Positions 22,466-33,717 of a stretch of 64,000 nucleotides of DNA are shown piece after piece (the first letter of the stretch is position 1; the number at the start of each line of letters is the position of its first letter). The DNA lies in NCBI GenBank assembly GCA_008477525.1, contig SPDT01000003.1:744001-808000 (forward strand), written 5' to 3'. Origin of the DNA: Hypomyces perniciosus. Its lineage: Eukaryota; Ascomycota; Sordariomycetes; Hypocreales; Hypocreaceae. Below the pieces are notes generated by a model that was not told where the DNA came from, did no database searches, and was given only the letters and a program-made list of their open reading frames with translations. The translations under genes were made by a program, and so were the position numbers.

Positions 22466-23275
22466 ATGGCATCAACAACCGGAACCGGAGCGGCAAGGAC
22501 GTTCCTCATCACCGGAGCCGGGCGGGGTATCGGTCGGGGCCTCTCCCGGATCCTCCTCCAAACCGGACACCGGGTCTTTTTACTCGACAACAACAAAACG
22601 GAACTAGACCACACGGCCGGACTATTGTCCAAGACCCACGAGCGCGGAAAGGACTTTGATACGGCCCTATGTGATCTCCGACAGCCACGCGATATCAAAG
22701 CGGCTGTGGAGTAGGCAGATAAGCTGTTCGCGAGTCGGCTTGACTGTTTGGTTAACAACGCCGCATATACGGGTGGCGTGGGCGGCACTTCGCTAGCAGA
22801 CATGACGCTCGAGGAGTGGAATAAGAGCATCGAGACGAACCTGACAGGGCCGATGCTCATGACGCAGGCGTGTCTGGGCATGTTGCGTGCGGCAAGGGGC
22901 TGTGTTATTCACGTCTCCTCCACACGGGCACGGATGAGCGAGCCAGACAACGAGGCATACTCTGCGACCAAAGCTGGGCTTTTGGGCCTGACGCAGAGCA
23001 TGGCGGTGTCGCTGGCGCGGGACGGGATCCGGGTGAGTGCAGTGCTACCGGGGTGGATTCATGTGATGGATGAGAGCCGGGAGGCGGATGAGAGCGGAGT
23101 GAAGTGGGAGGAAGGGCTGAGCGAGGCGGACATGAGGTGGCAGTTGACGGGACGGGTGGGAAAGGTCGAGGATATGGCCAAGGCGGTGGTTTATTTGGCT
23201 GAGAATGAGGGCGTGACAGGTGTGGAAATGGTAGTGGATGGAGGAGTCACGAGGAAGATGGTGTATCCGGAGTGA
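22466..23275 (+). pseudogene. Short-chain dehydrogenase/reductase with one in-frame TAG
   Basis: The frame encodes a full NAD(P)-dependent SDR (about 269 codons) but has a TAG at 22712-22714 (codon 83). Before it are the cofactor motif TGAGRGIGRG and the Asp of CDLR that contacts adenine. After it, in the same frame, come NNAAYTG (NNAG motif), the catalytic Ser in HVSSTRA, YSATK (YxxxK) and the C-terminal VVDGGV. There is no frameshift. The smallest explanation is one C-to-T change of CAG (Gln), since EQADKLF would be a natural reading. A 44-nt intron ending at the TAG would delete the CDLR motif and has no branch site. It is either a recent pseudogene, a null allele, readthrough, or a sequencing error. 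The substrate is unknown. Confidence 0.8.
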
Positions 23276-24888
23276 GGAGGATGTTCATTTCCTGTGGTCT
23301 GCCATGTGACTGATGGCAAGCTGGATGGATATGCATTTCAGATGGGCACATGTCGCAGCGTTGATGTGCCTACGAAGCACACCATCAACAGATAGCACTG
23401 CTTTGGATCGTCACGAGACGAATTGGTTCATAGACGTGCATTGCTCTTAAAGAGGGACTTGTGTTGATATCCTCGACTGCTTCGGGTGTAACCATCCCTA
23501 GGTTTCTCCAACCAACCTCCAACCTCTCAGCCGTGGCGTGTGAGTTGCCCCCGCATAAATAGAGTAGGTAGGGATAGCAATGCCATTGGCAGGAATTGGA
23601 AGTTGCTCCAAATTGGCAATGAATTGCTAAATACTTCCTGGACATACGAAGTATATCAGTGGTCCTCTTCAATTTCGCCTTGTCCGGCTGAACGAGCATC
23701 GTGACTTGTCTCGAAAGCAGCCGATTTCACCCCCTCCGCTATCGCCCATCGTCAGAGACGCAGAGTGTAGTAATACCAAGCTGTTACTGCGTCAAGTTAC
23801 TAATTGCGGGCATCTCCCTTGTCCTTTTCCTGCATAGTCATCTCTTCTTTTGGGATTGGTGGCTCGTTGATATGCAATGATGTGGGGGGTTGGACGTTTG
23901 ACAAGGGAGGCTCAGACTAGAATCTGCAAAAAAAGACGCAATGACTTATACGAGTACATAGCTATAAGAGTAGTATTACGGAGTGCTCGCGGGAATAACA
24001 GCCACGGGTAATAATGGCTTTACGGCATCGCTACTTCTGATATGACATGTTGCTCCGTCGTCGGCGGTCCAACTAATAGATAATACGGTATTCTTTCCCC
24101 TGGGCCGGACCCGAGATATTTATGTACGTTTTCTTTCTCTGTCCTTGATCTATGACCTGCATTGACTTGCAGTATTACAGCTACAGCTACAGGTATGTGT
24201 GTGTATTGGTGCTTGAGATCTCTGAGGGCGCCATTGCCGTTGCCATTGCCATTGTCGTGGTTCTGGTGCTGCAATAACAGCCACATTGATCTCACCATTT
24301 CAGTCTCTCCGATATCCTCCATTCCGTCATCGGCCCATATCTGATGCTACTACGGAGGAGCACTTGGTAGCTACACACTGATGTACACTCTTGGATCAGA
24401 TTTCACTTTTTTTTTTCTTGTCTTTTCTTCTCAACATTGTTTCCCTATTATCTCCATTCTTGGATATTCTTACTGATCCAATTCCTTCTACAGAAGCTGC
24501 ACCGCACCTCCTTAACGGTTGTTCTACTTCTACTACCTTAACAGATAGTATTCGATCTCCGTTCGGCTCGGCTCAATCTGCCCCGCTTTCTCCGAGGCTG
24601 CATCTCTCCTGCACCCCACCCACACAATCACCTCTCTCGGCCAATCCTCCTCCTCCTCCTCCTCCTCCTGAGCTTCTCTAGGCGCAGGCGGCTTAGCAGA
24701 AGCACGGGAGCGCAACGACTATTCCACGGGCTGCCGAATCTTGAGCCTCGGGAAAAGACGAGTCCTGTGTCTGGAGCCCCGGAAACTGCACGCCGCACCC
24801 GCAGCTGTAGCCGCATCCGTGCCGCATAATCGCCTCTTATACTACTGGACAGCGGACAGCATATACATACAGACAGACCACCTCCACG
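23276..24888. other. Promoter region of NADP-isocitrate dehydrogenase
   Basis: There is no gene. A TACGAAGTA lies at 23645-23653. From 24400 to 24680 the + strand is strongly CT-rich, including CTC repeats at about 24645-24669. Such pyrimidine tracts are typical just upstream of highly expressed fungal genes. Confidence 0.55.
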
Positions 24889-26393
24889 ATGTTGAACTCG
24901 GCCCCCAGACTCCTCTCTTCTTTGCCCCTCCGCCGAGTTGCTGCTCGTCCCGCGCCGTTCCGCCTCGCCCCCTTCGGTGCTGTTCAGACCCTCTCGATCG
25001 CCGCTCTGTCCGCCCGCAACATGGCTACCTCTTCGCGCAAGATCCAGGTCAAGAACCCTGTCGTCGAGCTCGATGGCGATGAGATGACCCGCATCATCTG
25101 GAAGAGCATCAAGGACAGGTTCATCTTCCCGTACCTCGACATCGACCTCAAGTACTACGACCTGGGTCTGGAGTACCGTGATGAGACCAATGACCAGGTC
25201 ACCCTGGACGCCGCAGAGGCCATCAAGAAGTACTCTGTCGGTGTCAAGTGCGCCACCATCACCCCGGATGAGGCCCGCGTCAAGGAATTCAACCTGAAGC
25301 AGAGTAAGTTTGACAGAAACGTCCCCAGATCCTGGCCATGCTCCTCAAATTCTGACTTGCTTGTGAAACCAGTGTGGCTGTCCCCTAACGGCACCATCCG
25401 CAATGCCCTTGGCGGCACCGTCTTCCGTGAGCCCATCGTCATCCCCCGCATCCCCCGCCTCGTTCCCGGCTGGAAGAAGCCCATCATCATTGGACGCCAC
25501 GCCTTTGGCGATCAGTACCGCGCCAAGGACCGAGTTATCCCCGGCCCCGGCAAGCTGACCGTGGTCTACACCCCGGAGGGCGGCCAGCCTGAGGAGGTTG
25601 AGGTCTTCCAGTTCAAGAATGGTGGTGGCGTTGCTCAGGCCCAGTACAACACCGATGAGTCCATCACCGGCTTTGCCCATGCCTCTTTTAAGCTCGCCCT
25701 CGCCAAGGGCCTGCCCTTGTACATGAGCACTAAGAACACTATTCTCAAGAAGTACGATGGCCGCTTCAAGGACATTTTCCAGGAGCTGTACGATGCCCAG
25801 TACCAGAAGGAATTCGAGGCCAAGGGTATCTGGTACGAGCACCGTCTCATCGATGACATGGTTGCTCAGATGATCAAGAGCACCGGTGGCTACATCATGG
25901 CTCTGAAGAGTGAGTCTCTTTCTCCTTTCCACTTCACACAGCAACAGCTAACCCTCCTTTCTTTACAGACTACGACGGTGACGTCCAGTCCGACATTGTC
26001 GCCCAGGGCTTTGGCTCCCTCGGCCTTATGACCTCCGTCCTTATCACCCCCGATGGCAAGACCTTCGAGTCTGAAGCCGCCCACGGCACCGTCACCCGCC
26101 ACTACCGCGAGCACCAAAAGGGCCGCGAGACCTCCACAAACCCCATTGCCTCCATCTTCGCCTGGACCCGCGGCCTCATCCAGCGCGGTAAGCTCGACAA
26201 CACTCCCGAGCTGGTTGCCTTTGCCGAGAGCCTTGAGAAGGCCTGCATTGACACCGTTGACACTGATGGTATCATGACCAAGGATCTTGCCCTGGCTTGT
26301 GGCAAGACCGCCCGCGAGGACTATGTCACCACCAATGAGTACCTCGATGCTGTTGAGAGGCGATTGAAGTCGACCCTCAAGGAGAAGCTGTAA
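24889..26393 (+). CDS. idpA: Isocitrate dehydrogenase [NADP+], mitochondrial
   Basis: The enzyme oxidises isocitrate to 2-oxoglutarate and makes NADPH. Exons: 24889-25303, 25373-25909 and 25969-26393 (458 aa). The first 44 residues are rich in Arg, Ala, Leu and Ser with no acidic residue, a clear mitochondrial presequence. The body begins [20 protein letters not shown]. Substrate-site [10 protein letters not shown] is rebuilt across intron 1. Metal-site DDMVAQ and [17 protein letters not shown] (across intron 2) are present, as is [19 protein letters not shown] with the NADP-type residues. An internal Met at 25021 (codon 45) sits exactly at the end of the presequence, and in A. nidulans the orthologue is reported to make a second, non-mitochondrial form. 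The C-terminus KEKL is only a weak PTS1-like end. CT-rich promoter. Confidence 0.97.
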
Positions 26394-27329
26394 ACGGGGC
26401 TCGGCATGAATAAGATAGAGATATCTGGCCACTATGACACACGTCTCAAGACCCCGGTCGCGGGGGGAACATGGGCAACCCCAGTTGAGCCAGGCCGGGG
26501 TTTTACACGCGCATATTATGCACATTGCTTGGTTGTCATGTTGGGGATAAGCTCCCTCGTCCACCTTTCTCACCACCGCTTCGCAAAGAGGAGGAAAAGG
26601 GATCCCTGGACGACAGCTATGTCTGTTTCCAAGCATGGATAGATAGAAACAAGAGGGGGTGTTAAAAGAGCGGATACAAGGATGGCAAGGGACGCTATGT
26701 ATACCACACATGTAGATACCATTTGTAGACTTACCTGCCATCCCAGAAATGCAAAACAGAAACACTATCAACGCAGCAGTCCTTTGGAAGTCTCCGTGTA
26801 AACAATCCTTCGGTTCTTCATACAAGTGAGGACAACATCTCGATCAGTCAAACCCCTTGTTATTTTGTTGTATTACCAACATGAGTCAATCAATACATGT
26901 CTTCCCTGCATTCACATACATCTATTCCCAACCGCGCACAGGAAGTCATTTTCGTCCTACCGCCTTCCCCCATTGCCCCCCTTGCCAAAAATAAATGCCG
27001 GATAAAACGCCATTGTGTCTGACTCTCGTCGTCCCGTGCGGTGTGCTTAGGAGGGTGGTACCCAGTAGTAAAGGCCTTCCAGTGTGGACTCGAGACGAGC
27101 AAAACAAGAAGAAAAATAGGAAGAAAAAGAAAAAAAAAAGACAAAGAGAGAGAAAGGAAGAAAACAAGATAGAATACAAGATAAAGTCTGCTCGCAAAAT
27201 CAAGCAGAATGGTTCCCCCCTTTTCAAATGAATGCCCACTCCAGATAGAGTCCAGCAATATTGAAATGGTAGTAAGAGCAAAAGGAAACGTCAACGCGAG
27301 AAAATGTATCTCCAGAAGCTGGGGTAGTT
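26394..27329. other. Convergent 3' spacer
   Basis: This holds the 3' regions of idpA and the Iec3 gene. It has a purine-rich AG run near 27100-27180. No gene can be supported, although long frames overlap on the - strand opposite idpA. Confidence 0.55.
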
Positions 27330-28451
27330 TTAATCGTCATGGCTCGCCGCAGCCACTTCCTTCTTGGACTTGCGCACAGTAGGTGTGCCTTCAATATCAC
27401 TCTTGCGCTTCTTCTTCGTTGGTCGGGTGGAAGACCCTCTGGGCTTGTAGCCCGTGTCCTCGTCCCTCTTCCGCTTGCCGCGAGCAACAGGCGTTGCGCC
27501 AAAGTCCGGGTCGTCATCCATGCTGGCGTCCCAGTCACCACGGTCTGCAGCAATGGCAGCCGAGGTGACCTTGACTGCGGTATTGTTTCTTTTACCCCTG
27601 GCGCTGGCCTTGTTACCACCACGCTCGCCCTTCGCGCCACCACGCGACTTACGTGCACTGGCGTGACTGCCACCGCCTGCACCAGCTCCAGGGCCATCGC
27701 CATCCTCGCCGTCAGCGTGCTCTCCATCCTGAAGGAAGATCTTGGGGGCGTGCTTGCGCAGCCAGTTTGTCACACTGGTAGGGTTCTTCAATTGAGGATT
27801 TGACGGCGGGTGGCTACTGGGGTGGGCGAGGGGGGCAAGTGTCGGTGGATGCGTGTCGGGGTCGATGCCGGTGTCGAGGAGATAGATGTAATCATCAATG
27901 TCGTCAGCAGAGAGGAAGTTTGCAGGATGAGATTCGCCGTCGGGGGTTATCAGATCGCCGATGCAGGAGAGACCCAATTCCTTTGCGGACCTGTAGGACG
28001 AATGCGGCACGTCGTCGAGCATCTGTTCGAGTCTCTTGATGGCCATCTCCTTGTGAAGCGCATATTGGCGGTCGATGGTGAGGCAGGGAACCTTGCCGTT
28101 TGTAGGAGGCTTTAGGGATAGGTCTATCCGTCGCTCAGGTGGGATCTGGGGAGAGTTGTTGACCTCGAGGAGAAGGTCTAATAACCGACTACAAACCATT
28201 GGATCAGGTCAGCGCTCCATTGGAGTGGATGAGAAAGAGAGCATGAATGGATGGAGAGGGACCTACTCGTTCTCTACAGCTAGGCGTTTGACGGTGGCGG
28301 CAGCCTTTGCCTCCTGTTTGTGTAGCTCCTCGCACTCGTGCATCTTCTGATCAAAGACAATGCGCATCTTTCGGTACTTCTTCTTCCACGACTTGTAGCC
28401 CGCAGATCGCCGCTCGATGCCGCCGTCGACCTTGGCGGGCGACTCGGCCAT
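27330..28451 (-). CDS. iec3: Ino80 chromatin-remodelling complex subunit Iec3
   Basis: This subunit is expected in the nuclear Ino80 nucleosome remodeller. Exons: 28451-28267 and 28188-27330 (347 aa). The first 95 residues carry the Iec3 signature as I know the family: YKSWKKKYRKMRIVFDQKM, then VEND|RLLDLLLEVNNS across the intron. Residues about 95-185 include ANFLSADDIDDYIYLLDTG, a conserved-looking acidic block. The C-terminal half is Gly/Arg/Lys rich with several nuclear-localisation-like clusters (RGKRKRDED and TKKKRKSD). The start MAESPAKVD was chosen over an upstream in-frame ATG because it matches the usual short lead. Confidence 0.85.
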
Positions 28452-29164
28452 GATGACGACGACGGGCTGATGACGATGGGATTTGTATGGGTGTTGTCGC
28501 GGTGCGGAGTGATGATTGATGTGATGATTGATGAGATGCGGAGCTGTCGCTGTCTGTGTGCTGTCTGTGTGCTGTCTGTGTTGTGGTCGCGCGCCGTCAA
28601 GGGAACAAGGCTGAATAAAGGAAGGCAAAAAGGGAACGAACGAATCCAGGCTCCGCGTTGCCGTCTCCAATTATTTATTAGGGATGCGAGGCAGATGTGT
28701 TCGACGGCATCCGGGGAGTCAGTCGGGAAGACGATGGATGATGAAGGTTGAAGAAAGATTAAAGGGCTAAAAAAAATATTATGGGGGGAGGGAATCAAAG
28801 GGGGTTGATGATGAGGGACAGGCAGGCGGAGTGGTTTGCGAGGTGCTGCGCTGTGCTGTGCTCTGCCAGCTGACGCTGAAGGCGAGAGGCCGGCTTTGGC
28901 GTTTCTCGCTGGGGGGCCGCGCGCGCACTGGTCCACCATCCACGCCCCCCAAAAAAGGTGCCGATGATGGTGCTCCGTTCTGCGGGCGGATGTTTCGCGC
29001 GGCTGCAGCTCGTCGGCGCTGGATCAACTCACTTCCGCGCACTTGCACCTCACAATTACACCTCACAATTACACCTCACCTCATATCTCGTGTTTATACA
29101 AGATGCTCGTCATATTACCCGCTTCATTTTTACTCTTCATCACCATCAGCTAGCTATTCCTATG
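28452..29164. other. Spacer between iec3 start and sly1 end
   Basis: This holds the iec3 promoter and sly1 3' region. An 11-bp repeat (three GCTGTCTGTGT units, 28549-28581) lies 98 bp upstream of iec3. A 13-bp repeat (CACCTCACAATTA, 2.6 copies) lies at 29046-29079. There is no gene. Confidence 0.6.
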
Positions 29165-31516
29165 CTATGATGCAACCTCCTGGCCCAACCTCTCCAGCTC
29201 CTCCTTGATGAAATCTGCCGCATTCACCATCTCCGTGCTGCCATATACAACCCTCTTTCGTGCCCGGTCTCCCGTTCTGCTCACCCATTCTTGCAGGTTT
29301 CCGTATTCCTCCATGCTTCCGCCACCAACCGTAAACACCACTGCTTCGCTGAATCCTTGGCGCCGCTGCCCAAAGCTCGCTGCTTGGCCCGTCCCTTGTG
29401 ATCCAGGCAATCCTCCTGGTGCGTTGCCTCCCGCACCACCTGAGCGTATGGCGCTCGGCGGCGGCATTGTCCCTCGGGCGTTTGCTGAGCGAGGATCAAA
29501 GTATAGGTAGTGCTCTGTCTTGGCAATAGCTGATGACGAAGCTGTTGAAGGATCCATAACGGACTCGACAATCTTGGTGACTGTGAGGTCTCGGTCGGCT
29601 GGCAGAAAGTTCTTGACTCCGCTGATAAGGGAGTCAAAGTTCGAAGTCAGGCCAGTTGGAACTCCCGTCTCCTTGAGACGGTCAGTCAACCGAGAAGAAA
29701 TGGATGAGAATCGGCCAAACAGGTCCGAGGAGGCGGCTTGCTGGTTCGAATTATTGTTGATCGTGGTCAACTGTGTCATCTTCGTAGTAGCGCGCACCCT
29801 GTTGTTCTTTTGTCAGCTATGCCGTAGTCTTATGTTTTGCTTTGCCAACTCACTGTCGAATGTAGGCTAATGATGAGACATCCGCTCCAGCTGCCTCGAG
29901 GGCCTTCTCAAACGACTCAAAGTCTGCCCGACCAACTTCTTGCTCTGTACTTAGGAACCATATGATAAATAATCGTAGCTTGTCGGTTGGCTCCTTCCCC
30001 TTGTTATCGTCTTTAATGATCTCCAGAATTTGTGCTTTGGTTTGCTTCATGACATTCTCTTCAGTCTGGAAGAAATTATCCAGCTGTCGGTCTTTAATAC
30101 CTGACAACAGTGCTGCCAAGATGTTCATGTGCATGTCCAAAATGCTCTTTCGTTCCCGCATCTCCGGCAGCAACGTTATGGCTGCCTTGAGGTGTTGGGC
30201 GCTGGCGCTGGTGTCATTCTGCAGGTCTTCCAAGCTCGAGACTCCCGTCGTCCTAGTGATAGCCGCTGTCTCTTCTTTGTATTTGGTCAGTTCAGCATCA
30301 ATATCCTCTGCCACTTGCGGGAAAGGAACCCCTGCATTTTTTAGCCAGAAGAAATCGTTCGCCGTCAAATCATAGCCCTTTTTCGAATTTCCCCTGGCAG
30401 GATTGTTTTCGTCAATCGGAGTTTCAATTGTAATCCGATTCAGCTTCATGGAGAGAACATCGTGAACAAGGGATTGATAGGTCCAGGAATGCGACAACAT
30501 GGGTATCAAGTCGACATTGCGGTCAAGAAGAATGAGGACCGGTCTCGAGCTTGCTGTACCTGCCGCTGTTGATCTAGCATTGGAGAATAGATTGTCTTTT
30601 GAATTGAGTATGTGATCTCGGAGCTTGCGATCAAGTCGCACCGCGACCATCTCGGCGGCGGCACCTTTTGGACAACGAATGATGGGGATCGAGCCTAAAG
30701 AAAACCATTCAGCATTCAACCGCCTCTCGACTCGGTGCCTTCAACTTACCCATTGTCACCACGACGCTAAAGAGGCCGCTGACTATTCTATCCACCACCG
30801 CATCAAGCTCGGCATCGCTTGTTTTCGCGCTGTTCAATGCCCAATACGTGTGGTCATTTTGCATTCCAAGGCTGAAGAGGTCCGGCTCTGCGACAATGAA
30901 GTTCAAGTATTGGTCAAAGAGCTGCGCAATCTTGTCAGATGTTCCTGCCGTCGCTGTTTCCGTTGCGAAATCTTCCAACAGAACTCGAGGGATGGACGAA
31001 AGAAAGTTGATATGGGCGGGAGTGTATAGCCCCTTTTGTAGGTCGTTGGTGATGGATTGGAGATTTTGCGCATTCGGTTCAAGGAGGTATATGACCGGGA
31101 CATCCGGTATTGGATGCCTGGTGCTCCCAATATGCCTGCGCAATATGTGTCAGAGCATCCATTAGACCAAGACCATGGATATGCGTAACGAACATGTGCA
31201 TCGTCACGCCCATCGACCGCAAGTCACTGACGCGCATAACACTACTGATAACATCTCTGCCGAGATCGTCAAAGACGAGGACTTTCCAGATGGGGTTTCC
31301 TTCAGCATCTAGAATCGGAGCAACCGGGGCAAGAAGGCCGTTGGCGTGAGCCTCTTCTGTCTCGCTGGACTCGACCGTCTCGTTGAGATTGAGGATCTTC
31401 TTGAGAGAAACTGTTGCGCATCACATCGTAAGCATTTGTCCATGTTCAGTTTCCGAAACTGACCAGATGTACATACATATCTGACGATCCCTCAGGGAAC
31501 TCCCCTTGGAAGCCAT
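29165..31516 (-). CDS. sly1: SM (Sec1/Munc18) protein Sly1, ER-Golgi vesicle fusion
   Basis: Sly1 binds the syntaxin Sed5 and promotes SNARE assembly in ER-Golgi traffic. Exons: 31516-31477, 31410-31194, 31135-30750, 30694-29854 and 29798-29165 (705 aa, normal for Sly1). Recognisable segments in order: SSLRDRQIFSLKKILNLNE at the N-terminus; WKVLVFDDLGRDVISSVMRV; RHPIPDVPVIYLLEPNAQNL; GLYTPAHINFLSSIPRVLLE; IPIIRCPKGAAAEMVAVRLD; RPVLILLDRNVDLIPMLSHS; and the C-terminal GGGSMEEYGNLQEWVSR with RVVYGSTEM. All five exons keep phase. Intron 2 uses donor GTTCGT, chosen because it gives the right spacing to the IPDVP segment. The N-terminal region around 580-640 is an acidic-poor linker. Confidence 0.93.
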
Positions 31517-33717
31517 GATTGAAGCCTGTGTCGGTGTATGCTAGCTCCAAGGCAATACGGAGTGCGTAATGATGCTGAGGACTTGCTCCTCCACAATTGC
31601 AACGGTAGCAGATAGAACACCAATCTGCTGTACCAATGCGCGCACAGTCGCCAGGGCTACGGAAAGGGTTATTTGCAGTCAACAAGAAAATGCGCCTATC
31701 GGATGGGCTCAGTTCAAGTGTGAGGCCACGATATCAAGTTGCCCCCCCATTCAAACACATGGGCCGAAGCTCTCCCACGGCGCGTCACTGCCCACCAAGA
31801 TTGCCCCACTGAACAAGGCCACATACGAGTAGTACTTTGTACAGCGGGCCGACTGAGTCGCCGAAAGCATCTAATGGGTCTGATGGTGGGGCCATGACAT
31901 CTTCTGGGCCTGTAGGCCTGCCATCAGCGTTGGTGCCTGACATATGGGGCCACGCAAGGGAACCAGGTTGCCTGCCAAACACGACTTTTTCCCAGACGCA
32001 ACGCAACGACACTCCATCAACATCAAACTCCCATTCTCATCAGGTTGCGACAATCCCAGTGTCGGACGTTATCAAGGAACGGCGCAACTAGGCACTGTTG
32101 GCGCCCGAGATTCGAAATCTCGCGCCCAATAGCGTCACCAGCGCCGGATCTTGCATTTGTTGTGCCATTCTTCGTTACGGACGCCCCTTTGGAGATAGCG
32201 AGCGCTACGTGTTCGCCCCGGATAATGTTGTAAACAACTGATGGGAACGGTCATAAAGGTTCAGTTTCTAGGCAGCGAGAAGGATAAAACTGCTGCGAGA
32301 GAGAAGTACTACAGCGGTCGCAGGGTATGGCCACCTCCAAATCCAATCCCCATCGCTCAGCACGCATCCCGAATCCTTCCACTTTGCCCCCCAAACCCGC
32401 GTCTCCCCCAGACCACATCCACCACATTCACATACACTGTTGTCGGCATCACAATGAATTCAAGCGGCGTCGTTGTATCGTGTGATTCATATGGTCTCTG
32501 GGCCACACTCTAAAGAAAATGTCCTTGTTGCCATTAAATGCGAGGCGTTGAGAAGCGACTTGCGCGGACTCGGCATACGAGCTCTGAATGGTGGACCTGG
32601 TCTTCTCTGTAACGTCAGGGAGTCGAATGGTCGCGATGGCATATTCGACAGATCTGACGCACAGTACGGAGTACTCTCAGTCATGCTCGCATCCCAGCCT
32701 CGCCAAGATCCAGATGTGAAGGCAGCGAAAATTATCGCGTTCAGCGATTAGAAGTACCGCATATGCGCGCCCATCGCAGAAGCTGGCATCCTGTTCGCTT
32801 TGCGGCTTGCATGTCGCGCGCGCGCGCTGCCCAACTTCGCCTTATCGTGGCGGCCAGAACTGAGGCTTTAAGGGGGCCGGACTGGTGCAGACACATCGGG
32901 ACAAAGGCCCGCTCCAGCAAAATCTATTCAACCATTTTAAAAGAGAAGAAAATTACACGGAAGCCAGTCCTCCATCTCGCGATGCAGTTCTGTTATTTTT
33001 TGCTTTAATTCAGCTCACGCTTTCAGTGGTTCCTGGTTCGCTCTTGAGCTCCCCTGGTGGGCGGCGCATGTGTCTGTCGATCATGCTCCTTCAGTCCCTT
33101 TGACGCGCCTCCACCAGATGCCACCACACCACACCTCGCCATCTCCTTTGTGTCACAGGCTTCAAACGTCGTCTTCCCTTCGTTTGCATCCTCGCCCAGC
33201 CAGCCTTGCATTCACTCACCACGCTCTGCACCAACCACAATGCTATTTTATCTTTCTTTCTCGGTTGCCAATGCTAACCCGTTTCTTCCATATTTTCAGA
33301 TCGGAGCATCGCTACCAGCCCAACGAACCGTTTAATCCATCGCATCCGCCCATGCAGCTTGGCTCATTGCGTACTAGTGCTCCACCAAACTCTAGTGCCC
33401 GCCTTGCCGACATTCAGCCGTTAAGCTCCAAATCACCCCATTAAGGTACCGGTGCACTCAAACTTTGAGAGTGAGTACTTTTCCCTCATTGCACCGCCAC
33501 TTTGAAGGCATCAGCCACACATACATACACCCATCACCTGCATTCACCTACTTGCACCCTTGGCCATCATCAGCTTCACCCTACCTCGTCTTTTCTTTGT
33601 TCTCGCCCACCAATCTGATTTGGGCCGTTGCTGATGGGCTTTGGTAGTTTTAGACAACCTCACGTTCCATCCATGATTTGTATATATTGCTGCTTTGGCC
33701 AGCATTAATTTCACAAA
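31517..33717. other. 2.2 kb divergent spacer, sly1 / PNUTS-like gene
   Basis: No protein gene can be supported. The spacer holds a hairpin at 32098-32129 and a TACGGAGTA at 32665-32673. A CT-rich stretch at 33020-33715 is probably the leader of the next gene. Frames in the leader (33057-33444) overlap each other and look incidental. Confidence 0.5.
32098..32129. repeat. Imperfect inverted repeat (hairpin)
   Basis: Arms CGAGAT (32106-32111) and ATCTCG (32117-32122) surround a TCGAA loop. The pairing continues outwards with CG/CG and TTGG/CCAA, separated by small bulges. In total 12 base pairs form in 32 nt. Confidence 0.75.

Noticed and set aside
22668..22714. Intron removing the SDR stop codon
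   Set aside because: A 44-nt GT-AG segment ends at the TAG, but it lacks a branch site and would delete the conserved CDLR motif.
25345..26825. Long frames on the - strand opposite idpA
   Set aside because: They are antisense shadows of a strongly codon-biased gene.
32098..32129. tRNA T-arm
   Set aside because: The 5-bp stem and 7-nt TTCGAAA loop fit, but no D-arm, anticodon arm or matching acceptor strand is found upstream.
33057..33444. Two overlapping frames upstream of the PNUTS-like gene
   Set aside because: They lie in a CT-rich leader and encode low-complexity Ser/Pro/His sequence.
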